A stretch of 39,555 nt of DNA from Nitrospira sp. CG24E (GCA_002869895.2 NEWP02000005.1:43921-83475); one strand, 5' to 3'. Counted from the first letter of the stretch, positions 1-7,482 are shown. Made by a program: numbers and translations. Notes: a model not told the origin generated them from the letters alone.

Positions 1-153
1 ATGGATGCAGATCATTCGCCACACTAGAACGGTCAATGTCGGACAGGCTCCTAGGTGTGATGTCGCTCTAAAACTGGTTATTACGAGTCGCATCTTACCG
101 TCCTCTCGGCCCGGCCTCTGTGAGGCAGCTTACAGTTCAGGAAAGCCCATGGT

Positions 154-717
154 TTAGGCGACTGTGGCACCCTTGGCTTTCCACGCTTGTGCCGCAAACT
201 GTGGATCGAGCGGCGTATGGGCAATGTGATTTGCATAGTTGCTCAAGGTCTTGAGCGCCACGATCGTGAACACATCCAACAGGTGCCGCTGGGTATAGCC
301 CGCTGCCGCAAAACTCTCCAGATCCGCCTCCGGTACCCACCCGCGATGGTGCAGGACGGCCAGCACCAGCGCCCGTAGCGCATTCAGCTTGTGGTCCGAC
401 AACGGTCTTTGCTCCCGCAAGGCTGCGAGCACGTCCTCGGGCATGCGCACCATCTGCGCCACAGCAGAATGGGCCCCCATACAGTAGGCACAGTTGTTGG
501 CGGCGCTGACCGTCAACGTCACCACCTGCTGTTCCACTGGAGAGAGCGCACTCTGCTCAAGAGCCTTGTTGATGGCAGCATAGGCTTGTACCGCCGTCGG
601 GGACTCTGCGAGCACGCCGAATAAATTGGGAAGAAATCCGTACTTCTTCGCGGTCGCTTCGAGCGTCGCACGAGACGCCTCAGGAGCCGTCTCCTTCGTA
701 TGGACCTGAAACTTCAT
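154..717 (-). CDS. AhpD-like carboxymuconolactone decarboxylase-family protein
   Basis: The 187-residue protein carries the AhpD/CMD-family redox signature CAYCMGAH (Cys76, Cys79, His83), with a helical region before it typical of alkylhydroperoxidase-like folds. In AhpD the two cysteines and the histidine reduce disulfide partners or peroxides; whether this paralog does so, and on which substrate, cannot be told from sequence. The start is supported by a strong GGAGGAG ribosome-binding site 5-6 bases upstream. It is likely cytoplasmic, since no signal peptide is seen. The next gene upstream on the same strand (tautomerase-like) ends 37 bases away, so the two are probably cotranscribed. The family is sure, the function is not. 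Confidence 0.88.
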   Translation of the reverse strand: MKFQVHTKETAPEASRATLEATAKKYGFLPNLFGVLAESPTAVQAYAAINKALEQSALSPVEQQVVTLTVSAANNCAYCMGAHSAVAQMVRMPEDVLAALREQRPLSDHKLNALRALVLAVLHHRGWVPEADLESFAAAGYTQRHLLDVFTIVALKTLSNYANHIAHTPLDPQFAAQAWKAKGATVA

Positions 718-754
718 GGTTCTCCTCCTTCTCGTCAGGTTCGATGAATTGCGG

Positions 755-976
755 CTACTTGGCTTGCGCGGCCATCTTCTTCAGCGCTTCGGTCGTGACG
801 GGTGAGCCGCCGACGCCCCATTGCCCAGACGGAACTTCTTCGAGAATGACCCAGGTCACGGGCCTCAATCCTTCTCCTTCAACCGACACGATGGCGTCCG
901 TCACCTTCCGAATCAGTTCGCTCTTCTGCTCCACGCTCAGAAACCCGCTGAGCCCTTTCAATTGTGCGAGTGGCAT
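755..976 (-). CDS. 4-oxalocrotonate tautomerase-like small protein
   Basis: The product is 73 residues beginning Met-Pro-Leu-Ala. In the tautomerase superfamily the initiator Met is removed and the N-terminal proline is the catalytic base, so the start at 976 is preferred over a possible start 36 bases upstream that would bury the proline. A GGAGGTG ribosome-binding site sits just before this ATG. The body (LSVEQKSELIRKVTDAI, then VTWVILEEVPSGQWGVGG) matches the beta-alpha-beta layout of 4-OT subunits, which normally run 60-75 residues and assemble as oligomers. Its substrate is unknown. It lies 37 bases upstream of the AhpD-like gene on the same strand. Confidence 0.85.
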   Translation of the reverse strand: MPLAQLKGLSGFLSVEQKSELIRKVTDAIVSVEGEGLRPVTWVILEEVPSGQWGVGGSPVTTEALKKMAAQAK

Positions 977-1076
977 GTTTTCACCTCCTTTCCTGATGGG
1001 CCGGCATAGCATTTCTCCTTGTCGATCACCCCATCATCTTCTGATAACGCGTAACCGCATCGGTGCTCAGGCTGAC

Positions 1077-1289
1077 CTACACCGCCACGAGCCCCTGCAT
1101 CCGAAGGCCTTTGCGCATGATCAGTTCAACCGCCTCGGCTGAACGCCGTCTGTTTTCTAGAATTGTCGCGTCGACGATATTGCCGCAGAGGATACAGCGA
1201 TAGCCATCTACGCATAGATCGCCGCTCAATCCCTGAGGATCATAGATCCGCTCGCTCACCATCAAGCCATCACACCGTTCGCAACACAT
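1077..1289 (-). CDS. small zinc-ribbon protein, unknown function
   Basis: The 70-residue protein starts MCCERCDGLM and has a second knuckle, CILCGNIVD, about 35 residues later. Two CxxC pairs this far apart are the hallmark of a structural zinc ribbon. The C-terminal third is basic (RRRS, RKGLR). I chose the ATG at 1289 because GAGGTG lies just upstream; an in-frame ATG at 1322 would add 11 residues but has no well-spaced ribosome-binding site. I do not recognise a specific family. Such single-ribbon proteins may bind nucleic acid or act as partner subunits, but nothing here decides that. It is followed on the same strand by the tautomerase-like gene. Confidence 0.65.
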   Translation of the reverse strand: MCCERCDGLMVSERIYDPQGLSGDLCVDGYRCILCGNIVDATILENRRRSAEAVELIMRKGLRMQGLVAV

Positions 1290-1322
1290 GCGCACCTCAT
1301 TGTGAGTGATCTGTGCGTTCAT

Positions 1323-1888
1323 ATCCTGAGGGCGATCCTACCCATAGCCTCGACAATCTTCTGTAAGCCACCCCACACATTCTGAAAGAAATCGTGGTGT
1401 GAGCAGATACGGGAAGCATGAAGGCCTCGAACGGGTCGTCAATGCGCTGGAAACGGTCAACAAATTCACAGAAATCCATGACGCCGCTCAACTCATCTAT
1501 GCGGCGTCAAGCCCAGGCGGATTCCTGAGTTCGAAAGGCACGAACAGAAACTTCACGGGCTACAGGCAGCGGGAAAAGACCGGATCTCAGGTGCGTGCGA
1601 GTTCCGTTCCGAGGGGGGGGGCATGAAGAACAAGGTCGTGGTCTGCGGCATTCGACGCCTATTCTTCGTCTGGACAACCGCATGGTTATGGCGACCTCAA
1701 GGAATATCAATTCGTTCTGCACACGATTCCTAATAGCGCTCTTCTACGGATGCGTCAGGAAGCACAGAAGCCCACCGCTGACTTTTGGGCTTCAACCGGC
1801 AGAATTCTTTGCAATGATCTACACCGTCCTCATTGCTTCGCTGTTCCTTTCCCTCTTTTCCATCGCGCCTTCTCCCCGAGTTTTGCAG
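1323..1888. other. gene-poor stretch with a possible gene remnant
   Basis: No convincing intact gene is present in these 566 bases. One plus-strand reading frame, about 1627-1908, is open for 93 codons without a credible start and reads like part of a protein (residues such as GYGDLKEYQFVLHTIP and RMRQEAQKPTADFW). It could be a decayed gene whose 5' part is lost just after a run of nine G at 1613-1621. Other frames give only short, low-quality peptides. Confidence 0.3.
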
Positions 1889-2299
1889 TCATTGCAACAG
1901 CCTCTTGAAGAAAGATCCCGCTCCATCCCCGCTCTTTCCTGCCTCAGACAATGCCCCATTAGGGATCACGGATCCGCGGTAGGTTGAGAGCGGTGTACCG
2001 GCACTTTCTACAGCTTTGAGAAGCTGATCGGGGCTGGCACGACCGCGCTCGACTGCCACGATGGCGCCGCCGCGAGGATAACTCACGTCTGCTGCCTTCA
2101 CCCCGGGCACTGCGAGCAAGGCCCGGCGAATGTCCTTTTCACAACTTCGACAGGTCCATCCTTCAATCTTCAGCGTGATCGTTTCAGCAGACTGATCTGT
2201 AGACGCAGCGGTTCCTTGCGACCAGGCAGGTCCAAGGTTGATGGTGCTGAGCGCGATAACGATCACCACCATGTTTGCGCAAAACCTTTTCTTGTTCAT
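1889..2299 (-). CDS. MerP-like secreted heavy-metal-binding (HMA) protein
   Basis: The 136-residue protein has an N-terminal signal peptide (basic MNKKR, hydrophobic core to about residue 22, probable cleavage near AWSQ) followed by one HMA domain with the metal-binding motif GWTCRSC (Cys50, Cys53). In the mercury system MerP is the periplasmic Hg(II) carrier that hands metal to MerT. The usual GMTC Met is replaced by Trp. The protein is longer than a typical 90-residue MerP, because about 35 poorly conserved Gly/Ser-rich residues follow the domain. The ATG at 2299 has a GGAGG site upstream. It is the last gene of the merR-copZ-merT-merP unit, 56 bases after merT. Confidence 0.82.
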   Translation of the reverse strand: MNKKRFCANMVVIVIALSTINLGPAWSQGTAASTDQSAETITLKIEGWTCRSCEKDIRRALLAVPGVKAADVSYPRGGAIVAVERGRASPDQLLKAVESAGTPLSTYRGSVIPNGALSEAGKSGDGAGSFFKRLLQ

Positions 2300-2355
2300 T
2301 GGACGTTCCTCCTTCTTCAAACAGCTTTCTCTATACTCCGGAACAATCGCACCTA

Positions 2356-2802
2356 TCATAACTCCAGCCAATAGGGGGCCATGATCAAGACCAGCGCCAT
2401 CGCTGCGATGACCCACAAGACGACCCGAGCCTTGCGTGGGCCTGATGCAGCAACGCAGGCGATTCCTGGAGCGCATGGGGATTTCGGGTTTCGATACACC
2501 TGGTAGAAGGCAACACCGAGCAACACAACCGTCAGACCGATGAAGTACGGCCGATAGGGCAACAGCGCCTTAAGAGCACCCGCTGTGCCGGCCAGAAAGC
2601 CTGTGGCTCCAACCCCGACGCCCAGCGCCGCAAGCAGCAGCGGGCCCAGGCAACACAGCGAGGCCAGGAACGCCGCCAGAAGGCCACCACTGGTCGTGAC
2701 TGCGGTTGTCGTACTCTCTGAAGACCGAATTCCCGCATCGGATTCGGAATGTTCCATACGTTCCGTATGAGGTGACAGCAGGTCCTCTCCGCCGGTCTTC
2801 AT
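2356..2802 (-). CDS. merT: MerT-type mercuric ion transporter
   Basis: The 148-residue inner-membrane protein has three hydrophobic segments (about 38-62, 68-103, 126-146). The vicinal pair Cys50-Cys51 lies in the first helix (SLCCLGP), and a second pair, Cys110 and Cys116, in the loop before the last helix (CAPGIAC). This Cys-Cys plus six-spaced pair is the MerT pattern for receiving Hg(II) from MerP and releasing it into the cytoplasm. Compared with classical MerT (about 116 residues) there is a polar N-terminal extension of about 35 residues. The start overlaps the stop of the upstream gene (ATGA), and a GAGGAGGG site precedes it, so translation is coupled. Confidence 0.88.
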   Translation of the reverse strand: MKTGGEDLLSPHTERMEHSESDAGIRSSESTTTAVTTSGGLLAAFLASLCCLGPLLLAALGVGVGATGFLAGTAGALKALLPYRPYFIGLTVVLLGVAFYQVYRNPKSPCAPGIACVAASGPRKARVVLWVIAAMALVLIMAPYWLEL

Positions 2803-3284
2803 CGTGATCCCTCCTCTTCTAACAGCGCGCGCTTTTCCGCGTGAGCCACTTCACCCAGGCAACACCGCCCGGACGGGTTCTCCACTGCGCATCGGCAGGT
2901 TTCGGCCTTGACCTCTGCACGAATGCGTGAAGATGCGGTGGAACGCCCTGTCCGTTTAATCTCCTCCTGGATCATCCGTTCGGTAATCCCGAAGCAGTAG
3001 CAGTCCAGAATCGGATCTTCTCTCTCCTTTAAGCCGACCCGGACCCGGATCTGGTCTTTTGTGAATAGGATCCCATCCCGAGCAAAGTACACGACCGGAC
3101 AATCTGGGCTCTCACAAAAACCATAGGGCGCGCCATCCGCACGCTCTCGGAATTCCGGCTTGAGGAGGGCCTCCACCGTAATCCGATCTACCGGCTTGCC
3201 TGTCCCGCCGCACCGTGGACACACCACGCCTTTGGTCTGTTTTTTCGCCGCCGCCGGTAACGCTATGCAACAATCACCCATCAT
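2799..3284 (-). CDS. CopZ N-terminal-domain-like Zn / 2Fe-2S protein in the mer operon
   Basis: The roughly 161-residue cysteine-rich protein has CPRCGGTGKPV near residue 22, CESPDCPVVYFA near 57 and DCYCFGIT near 95. This is the layout of the CopZ N-terminal domain described from Archaeoglobus, which holds a Zn ion and a 2Fe-2S cluster, but the HMA domain of CopZ is absent. An extra C-terminal cysteine cluster (ETCRCAVENPSGRCCLG) is also present. The start is taken at the ATG at 3284 with AAGGGAG upstream; a GTG two codons earlier is possible. By position it should be a cytoplasmic metal/redox partner of MerT, which is an inference. Confidence 0.75.
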   Translation of the reverse strand: MMGDCCIALPAAAKKQTKGVVCPRCGGTGKPVDRITVEALLKPEFRERADGAPYGFCESPDCPVVYFARDGILFTKDQIRVRVGLKEREDPILDCYCFGITERMIQEEIKRTGRSTASSRIRAEVKAETCRCAVENPSGRCCLGEVAHAEKRALLEEEGSR

Positions 3285-3302
3285 TCTCACTCCCTTTTAG
3301 GC

Positions 3303-3764
3303 TTAACGAACACTCCTGCTCGCAATAGAGTCGTTTCTGTTGTCTTTGTTGCTCCTCTTTTCTCTCTTCTCCAAGCTCTGCAAAATCGGACAACGATCCG
3401 TCGGCTGGCCGGCCCGGCAGTCTCGAATCAGGCTCCGCAGCGAGCGGGCGAGCGCTTGCAGATCCCGCACCTTGGTCTCCACCTGCGCAAGTTTGACTTG
3501 CGCTCGTCGTTGTACATCGCCGCAGTGCGCGGTCGAAGTGACGCTGAGCTTGAGCAGTTCAGCGATTTCCTCCAGCGCGAAGCCCAGTGCTTGAGCGTTC
3601 TTGATGAACCGGAGCCGCCGTTCCTCGTCTTCACCGTAAATCCGGTATCCCGACGGTCGGCGCGCCGACGGACCGAGGAGCTTGAGCCGTTCGTAGTAAC
3701 GCACGGTCTGGATGTTGACGCCGACCGCTTTTGCAAGTTGCCCTATCGTCCACTCTTTCATCAT
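3303..3764 (-). CDS. merR: MerR, mercury-responsive transcriptional regulator
   Basis: The 153-residue MerR-family regulator has an N-terminal winged helix (TIGQLAKAVGVNIQTVRYYE, then RRPSGYRIY) and a long dimerisation helix. It has Cys81, Cys116 and Cys125. Their spacing matches the three Hg(II)-ligating cysteines of Tn501 MerR (82, 117, 126) shifted by one residue, including the nine-residue step of the last pair, which argues for mercury rather than copper, zinc or lead. GGAGGTG lies upstream of the MetMet start. It is the first gene of the operon it should control, as in Gram-positive mer operons, rather than divergent as in Tn501. Confidence 0.92.
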   Translation of the reverse strand: MMKEWTIGQLAKAVGVNIQTVRYYERLKLLGPSARRPSGYRIYGEDEERRLRFIKNAQALGFALEEIAELLKLSVTSTAHCGDVQRRAQVKLAQVETKVRDLQALARSLRSLIRDCRAGQPTDRCPILQSLEKREKRSNKDNRNDSIASRSVR

Positions 3765-3781
3765 GACTCACCTCCGATCAG

Positions 3782-3813
3782 ACTCTACACCCTGTACTTG
3801 GGTACCGAGTCAA
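3782..3813 (-). promoter_or_regulatory. mer promoter with MerR operator in the spacer
   Basis: On the minus strand, TTGACT (3813-3808) and TAGAGT (3787-3782) are separated by 20 bases that contain the dyad GTAC-ccaa-GTAC, flanked by CGG and AGG. Tn501's mer operator is the closely similar CCGTACatgaGTACGG with a 19-base spacer. An over-long spacer that MerR untwists on metal binding is the known mechanism; 20 bases is the spacing seen for ZntR-type promoters. Predicted transcription starts about ten bases before merR's ribosome-binding site, so merR, the CopZ-like gene, merT and merP form one autoregulated transcript. Confidence 0.85.
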
Positions 3814-3963
3814 GAGAGCTGTAAGAATTCTCTTGAACGACCGACTCACGACTAATGTTTCCGCGACCAAGGGATGGGTGTGTCGTCTTTGTAAGCCAGC
3901 TTACAGAGGCCCCATGCCTTTCACTGTATGCTCCTGCCAATGGATCTATCGCCAAGAACACGA

Positions 3964-4012
3964 TTGACCTTGAATAGGAGGGGTTGATACATAGACGCAT
4001 GTCGATATGTAT
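3964..4012 (+). promoter_or_regulatory. arsM promoter and palindromic operator candidate
   Basis: TTGACC at 3964-3969 is followed, 17-18 bases on, by a weak -10 (ATACAT/TACATA near 3987-3993). Overlapping the -10 is a perfect inverted repeat, ATACATA (3987-3993) and TATGTAT (4006-4012), centred on CATG. AT-rich dyads placed over the -10/start region are typical of ArsR/SmtB repressor operators. No arsR gene is in the window, so the regulator would act in trans. The promoter strength and the repressor identity are inferred. Confidence 0.55.
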
Positions 4013-4029
4013 CTCAATGCAAGGACGCG

Positions 4030-5217
4030 ATGCCGACAGATGAGATTTCTCAAAAGGTCAGTGATCGCTATGCGCGGGCTGCGTCGACCGGCGAGCAGAT
4101 GTGCTGTCCGACCAGCTACGACATGGCCCATCTCCAGTCCTTCATACCCGATGAAGTCCTCAAGATCTCGTATGGGTGCGGGACGCCGGCCGGACTCAAA
4201 ACTGTCTCCCCAGGGGAAACGGTGCTGGATATCGGGTCTGGAGGCGGCATCGATTGCTTCGAAGCTTCCCGGCTCGTCGGACCCTCCGGACATGTCATCG
4301 GAATAGACATGACCGACACGATGCTGGATATCGCCAGAAAGAATTCTCCCATCGTTGCATCCAATCTTGGCTATATCTCCTCCAATGTCGAGTTTCGCAA
4401 AGGGATGGCTGACGCGATGCCGGTCGCCGATAACACCATCGATCTGATCATTTCCAACTGCGTGATCAACCTGGCGCCGGATAAACGGGAGGTCTTCGGA
4501 GAAATGTTTCGGGTTGCCAAACCTGGCGGACGATTTACCATCTCCGACATCGTCTCCGACCAGCCTGTTCCGCAGTACTTAGTGCATGACTCTGACAAGT
4601 GGGGCGACTGCCTCTCGGGCGCCCTAACGCTCACCGACTATATCGCTGGGATGATGGGAGCCGGCTTCCTGGGCATTCATCTCATCAAGTCTTCGCCCTG
4701 GCAGGTGATCGACGGCCTTCACTTCTTCTCCGTCACATTGACGGGATATAAACTGCCCTCTGGCCCGCCTCAGTCGGCTCATCGATATGCCACGCTCCGC
4801 GGGCCGTTCAGCCGAGTGGTCGATGAACGAGGCACGACCTATCTCCGAGGCATTCCCCAGCCGGTCACGCCGGAGACTGTATGCCTGTTGAGCCAGGCTC
4901 CGTTTGCTGCTCACTTTATTCTGTCTTCAGACCCTCTGTCGCTGGATCATACAGATAGTCGATGGACCGCCGTCTATCCGGACGATACCCCCTGCCACTG
5001 GCGAGGACATTTCGCTCTGTTCGCCGGACCTTTCGTCGAGGCTGCCGATGACGATCACCACCTCTATCGCCGGGGGGAACCGTTGGAAATCTGTTCGAAG
5101 ACGCTCACCGTATTGGAAACTGAAGGCTACGCCCCACATTTCGCGATCATCAATCGCGCAGGCCGGCAGGTCAGCGGTGACGCAGTCACCTGCTCTCCCG
5201 ATGGGAACTGTTGCTGA
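4030..5217 (+). CDS. arsM: ArsM, arsenite S-adenosylmethionine methyltransferase
   Basis: The 395-residue class I SAM methyltransferase has motif I VLDIGSGGGIDCF (65-77) and GIDMT (91-95). Cys50 (YGCGTP), Cys144 (NCVINL) and Cys194 (GDCLSGA) match the arsenic-coordinating cysteines of ArsM enzymes; Cys25-Cys26 could supply a further thiol. The reaction is methylation of As(III) to mono-, di- and trimethyl species. After the catalytic domain there are two related 46-residue modules, about 253-298 and 329-374, sharing GPF, an acidic stretch, Y-x-RG-x-P and AxHF, then a Cys-Cys C terminus. Read with arsS downstream, it probably supplies dimethylarsinous acid for an arsenosugar route. Confidence 0.9.
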   Translation: MPTDEISQKVSDRYARAASTGEQMCCPTSYDMAHLQSFIPDEVLKISYGCGTPAGLKTVSPGETVLDIGSGGGIDCFEASRLVGPSGHVIGIDMTDTMLDIARKNSPIVASNLGYISSNVEFRKGMADAMPVADNTIDLIISNCVINLAPDKREVFGEMFRVAKPGGRFTISDIVSDQPVPQYLVHDSDKWGDCLSGALTLTDYIAGMMGAGFLGIHLIKSSPWQVIDGLHFFSVTLTGYKLPSGPPQSAHRYATLRGPFSRVVDERGTTYLRGIPQPVTPETVCLLSQAPFAAHFILSSDPLSLDHTDSRWTAVYPDDTPCHWRGHFALFAGPFVEAADDDHHLYRRGEPLEICSKTLTVLETEGYAPHFAIINRAGRQVSGDAVTCSPDGNCC

Positions 5218-5295
5218 TGCTCGGTGACACTGAGTCTCGCAGACGAGCTAGATCTTCCGTTCAGAAACTGCCCTCGGCATTGTGAAAAGGATCCT

Positions 5296-6336
5296 ATGGC
5301 CCTGACCCTGCTGGGACAACAGAACCCCCTTGCCTCCTCAGGAGAGCAATTGAGGTTGCTCGGGAAGACAGCGAGCTGCGCCCCCTTCGAAACACAACTC
5401 GATCACATCGGCCTGCTCCCGCTTCGCGCCACCGGAATCACAATCTTTCAGATCAATGTCGGCAAACTCTGTAACCAGACCTGTCGCCACTGCCATGTCG
5501 ATGCGGGGCCGGATCGGACCGAAAGCATGTCCAGAGAGACGGCGACACAGTGCATCCAGGCTCTCGCGATGACCGTGATACCGACAGTCGATATCACGGG
5601 GGGAGCGCCGGAGCTCAACCCCAACTTTCGGTGGCTGGTCGAACAGAGCCGTGCGCTTGGTCGCCATGTGATGGATCGATGTAACTTGTCTGTGTTGCTC
5701 CTCCCATCCCAATCGGACTTGGCGGAGTTCCTCGCAGAGCACCGTGTGGAAATCGTCGCATCGCTGCCCTACTACCGAGCCGGCCAGACCGACGCACAGA
5801 GAGGTGAAGGAGCCTTTGGAAAATCCGTCGAGGCCCTGCAGCTTCTGAATAAACTCGGATACGGACGTCCCGATAGCGGTCTCGTCTTGAACCTGGTCTG
5901 CAATCCGGTTGGAGCCTTTCTTCCTCCTAAGCAAGAAGCGATTGAGGCACAGTTCCGGAAAGAGCTCCTGACTCGCCATGGCGTCGAGTTCAACCACCTC
6001 TATACGATCACCAACATGCCGATCAGCCGGTTCCTTGAATTTCTCGTGGAGAGCGGCAACTACGAGCAGTATATGGAACGGTTGGCCAACGCCTTCAATC
6101 CCGCTGCCGCGGCAGGCGTCATGTGCCGCTACACGATCTCAGTCAGTTGGGATGGCACCCTCTACGACTGCGACTTCAATCAGATGCTCGATCTGCCGGT
6201 AGACCACGGCGCGCCGGCCCATATCCGAAACTTCGATCCGGCTCAACTCAATCAGCGCCAAATCACGACACGCAACCATTGCTACGGCTGCACCGCCGGA
6301 GCCGGTTCGTCTTGCGGCGGATCCGTGACCGCTTAA
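5296..6336 (+). CDS. arsS: ArsS-type radical SAM protein (arsenosugar biosynthesis)
   Basis: The 346-residue radical SAM enzyme has the cluster motif CNQTCRHC (Cys59, Cys63, Cys66) and a conserved C-terminal tail CYGCTAGAGSSCGG. This is the signature of the radical SAM/Cys-rich family that includes Synechocystis ArsS, which couples a 5'-deoxyadenosyl group to dimethylarsenic. Some members carry selenocysteine in the tail; here all positions are Cys. I prefer the ATG at 5296, since AAAAGGAT lies upstream and the N terminus (LLGQQNPLA) then fits the family. A GTG at 5224 would add 24 residues. It is 78 bases after arsM and 9 bases before the PiT gene. Confidence 0.88.
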   Translation: MALTLLGQQNPLASSGEQLRLLGKTASCAPFETQLDHIGLLPLRATGITIFQINVGKLCNQTCRHCHVDAGPDRTESMSRETATQCIQALAMTVIPTVDITGGAPELNPNFRWLVEQSRALGRHVMDRCNLSVLLLPSQSDLAEFLAEHRVEIVASLPYYRAGQTDAQRGEGAFGKSVEALQLLNKLGYGRPDSGLVLNLVCNPVGAFLPPKQEAIEAQFRKELLTRHGVEFNHLYTITNMPISRFLEFLVESGNYEQYMERLANAFNPAAAAGVMCRYTISVSWDGTLYDCDFNQMLDLPVDHGAPAHIRNFDPAQLNQRQITTRNHCYGCTAGAGSSCGGSVTA

Positions 6337-6345
6337 GAGCTATCT

Positions 6346-7482
6346 ATGGTGGATATTTCCCTACTCGCCTTCGCTCTTGTATTTGCCCTCGCTTTCGCCA
6401 ACGGGGCTAACGACGTCTCGAAAGCTGTCGCTACCTTGGTCGGTAGCGGCGTCACTAACTACCGGACAGCTATCGCATGGGGGACTGCCTGGACCATGGC
6501 CGGCGCAGCGTTGGCCGCCTTTGTCGCAAGCTCGATGATCAATACGTTTGGTCATGGACTCATCCAGCCAGGCACGAGCATCGGACCGGCCGTGACCTTG
6601 GCAGTCTTGACCGGAGCGATGGCCTGGATCCTCTTCGCCGCTCGCACCGGACTCCCAGTCTCAACGACCCATGCACTCACCGGAGCCATCGTCGGCATAG
6701 GCTTGATCGCCTTCGCTGGAGAAGGATTGATCTGGTCCGCGATCGGGAAAAAGATTGCCCTTCCCTTGTTGGTCAGCCCGTTCCTCGCTCTCGCCGCTTC
6801 TCTAGTCATCCATCCGGCTATTCGCGCGCTCGCGAGAAAGTGGGAAGGCTCCTGCTTGTGCGTGATGCCGGCCTCGCGGGCACTGGTGACTGTCGATGCA
6901 CGAGGCGGCACCAGAACTCTGCTTCAGGCCACGAGCTTCGGCTCGCCGGTTATGGCAGTGCCATCCCAATGCGACCGCGCCGGGTTACAGGGCCTGGTTG
7001 TGGGACTCGATACGATTCACTGGGTTTCCAGCGGGCTTGCATCATTTGCCCGTGGCACGAACGACGCGCCGAAAATCGTGGCGATGCTTCTGCTCGGCAA
7101 TGCGACAACCGCATGGCCCAGCACTTTGTCCCAACTTACCGTCTTCGGGGGAGTCGCCGTTGCAATGGGACTGGGCAGTTATTTCGGAGGGCGACGCGTC
7201 ACTGAAGTCCTTGCCGAAAAGGTCACCCGCATGGACCATAGCGAGGGATTATCCGCGAATCTAACCACAGCCGGATTGGTCTTGGCATCAGGGACGCTCG
7301 GGCTGCCGGTCTCTACAACTCACGTCAGCAGCTCGGCGATCATCGGAATTGGCCTTCTCAAAGGCTGGAACAACGTACGCTGGAGAACGGTGCGCGACAT
7401 GGTCCTGGCTTGGGTCGTCACGCTGCCAGCATCGGCCCTCCTCGCTTGTATCGCCTACTTCATCCTCTCGCGAATTCTTTAG
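6346..7482 (+). CDS. PiT-family inorganic phosphate permease
   Basis: The 378-residue polytopic membrane protein has the duplicated PiT signature: FANGANDVSKAVATLVG near the N terminus and ARGTNDAPKIVAML in the second half, plus PVSTTHALTGAIVG and PVSTTHVSSSAIIG. PiT proteins are low-affinity phosphate symporters. Placement nine bases behind arsS suggests a role linked to arsenic, such as phosphate supply under arsenate stress or movement of arsenate or organoarsenicals. This is inference from context only. The stop TAG at 7480-7482 runs directly into an inverted-repeat element. Confidence 0.92.
   Translation: MVDISLLAFALVFALAFANGANDVSKAVATLVGSGVTNYRTAIAWGTAWTMAGAALAAFVASSMINTFGHGLIQPGTSIGPAVTLAVLTGAMAWILFAARTGLPVSTTHALTGAIVGIGLIAFAGEGLIWSAIGKKIALPLLVSPFLALAASLVIHPAIRALARKWEGSCLCVMPASRALVTVDARGGTRTLLQATSFGSPVMAVPSQCDRAGLQGLVVGLDTIHWVSSGLASFARGTNDAPKIVAMLLLGNATTAWPSTLSQLTVFGGVAVAMGLGSYFGGRRVTEVLAEKVTRMDHSEGLSANLTTAGLVLASGTLGLPVSTTHVSSSAIIGIGLLKGWNNVRWRTVRDMVLAWVVTLPASALLACIAYFILSRIL

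Noticed and set aside
1-153. A gene at the left edge of the window
   Set aside because: The first 153 bases show no open frame of note, promoter or RNA feature that I can support.
1399-1626. Plus-strand 75-codon frame, and a minus-strand frame at 1297-1491, as genes
   Set aside because: They oppose each other, lack good ribosome-binding sites and show no family features; I left the region as gene-poor.
1889-3813. merA (mercuric reductase) in the mer operon
   Set aside because: No flavoprotein disulfide reductase gene is present on either strand near the operon or elsewhere in the window.
5338-5997. Minus-strand 219-codon open frame inside arsS
   Set aside because: It is antisense to the radical SAM gene, without a ribosome-binding site or domain; such frames are common in GC-rich coding DNA.
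6241-6336. Selenocysteine in the ArsS tail
   Set aside because: Some family members carry Sec in this tail, but here every such position is a TGC or TGT codon and the frame ends at TAA, so no recoding is needed.
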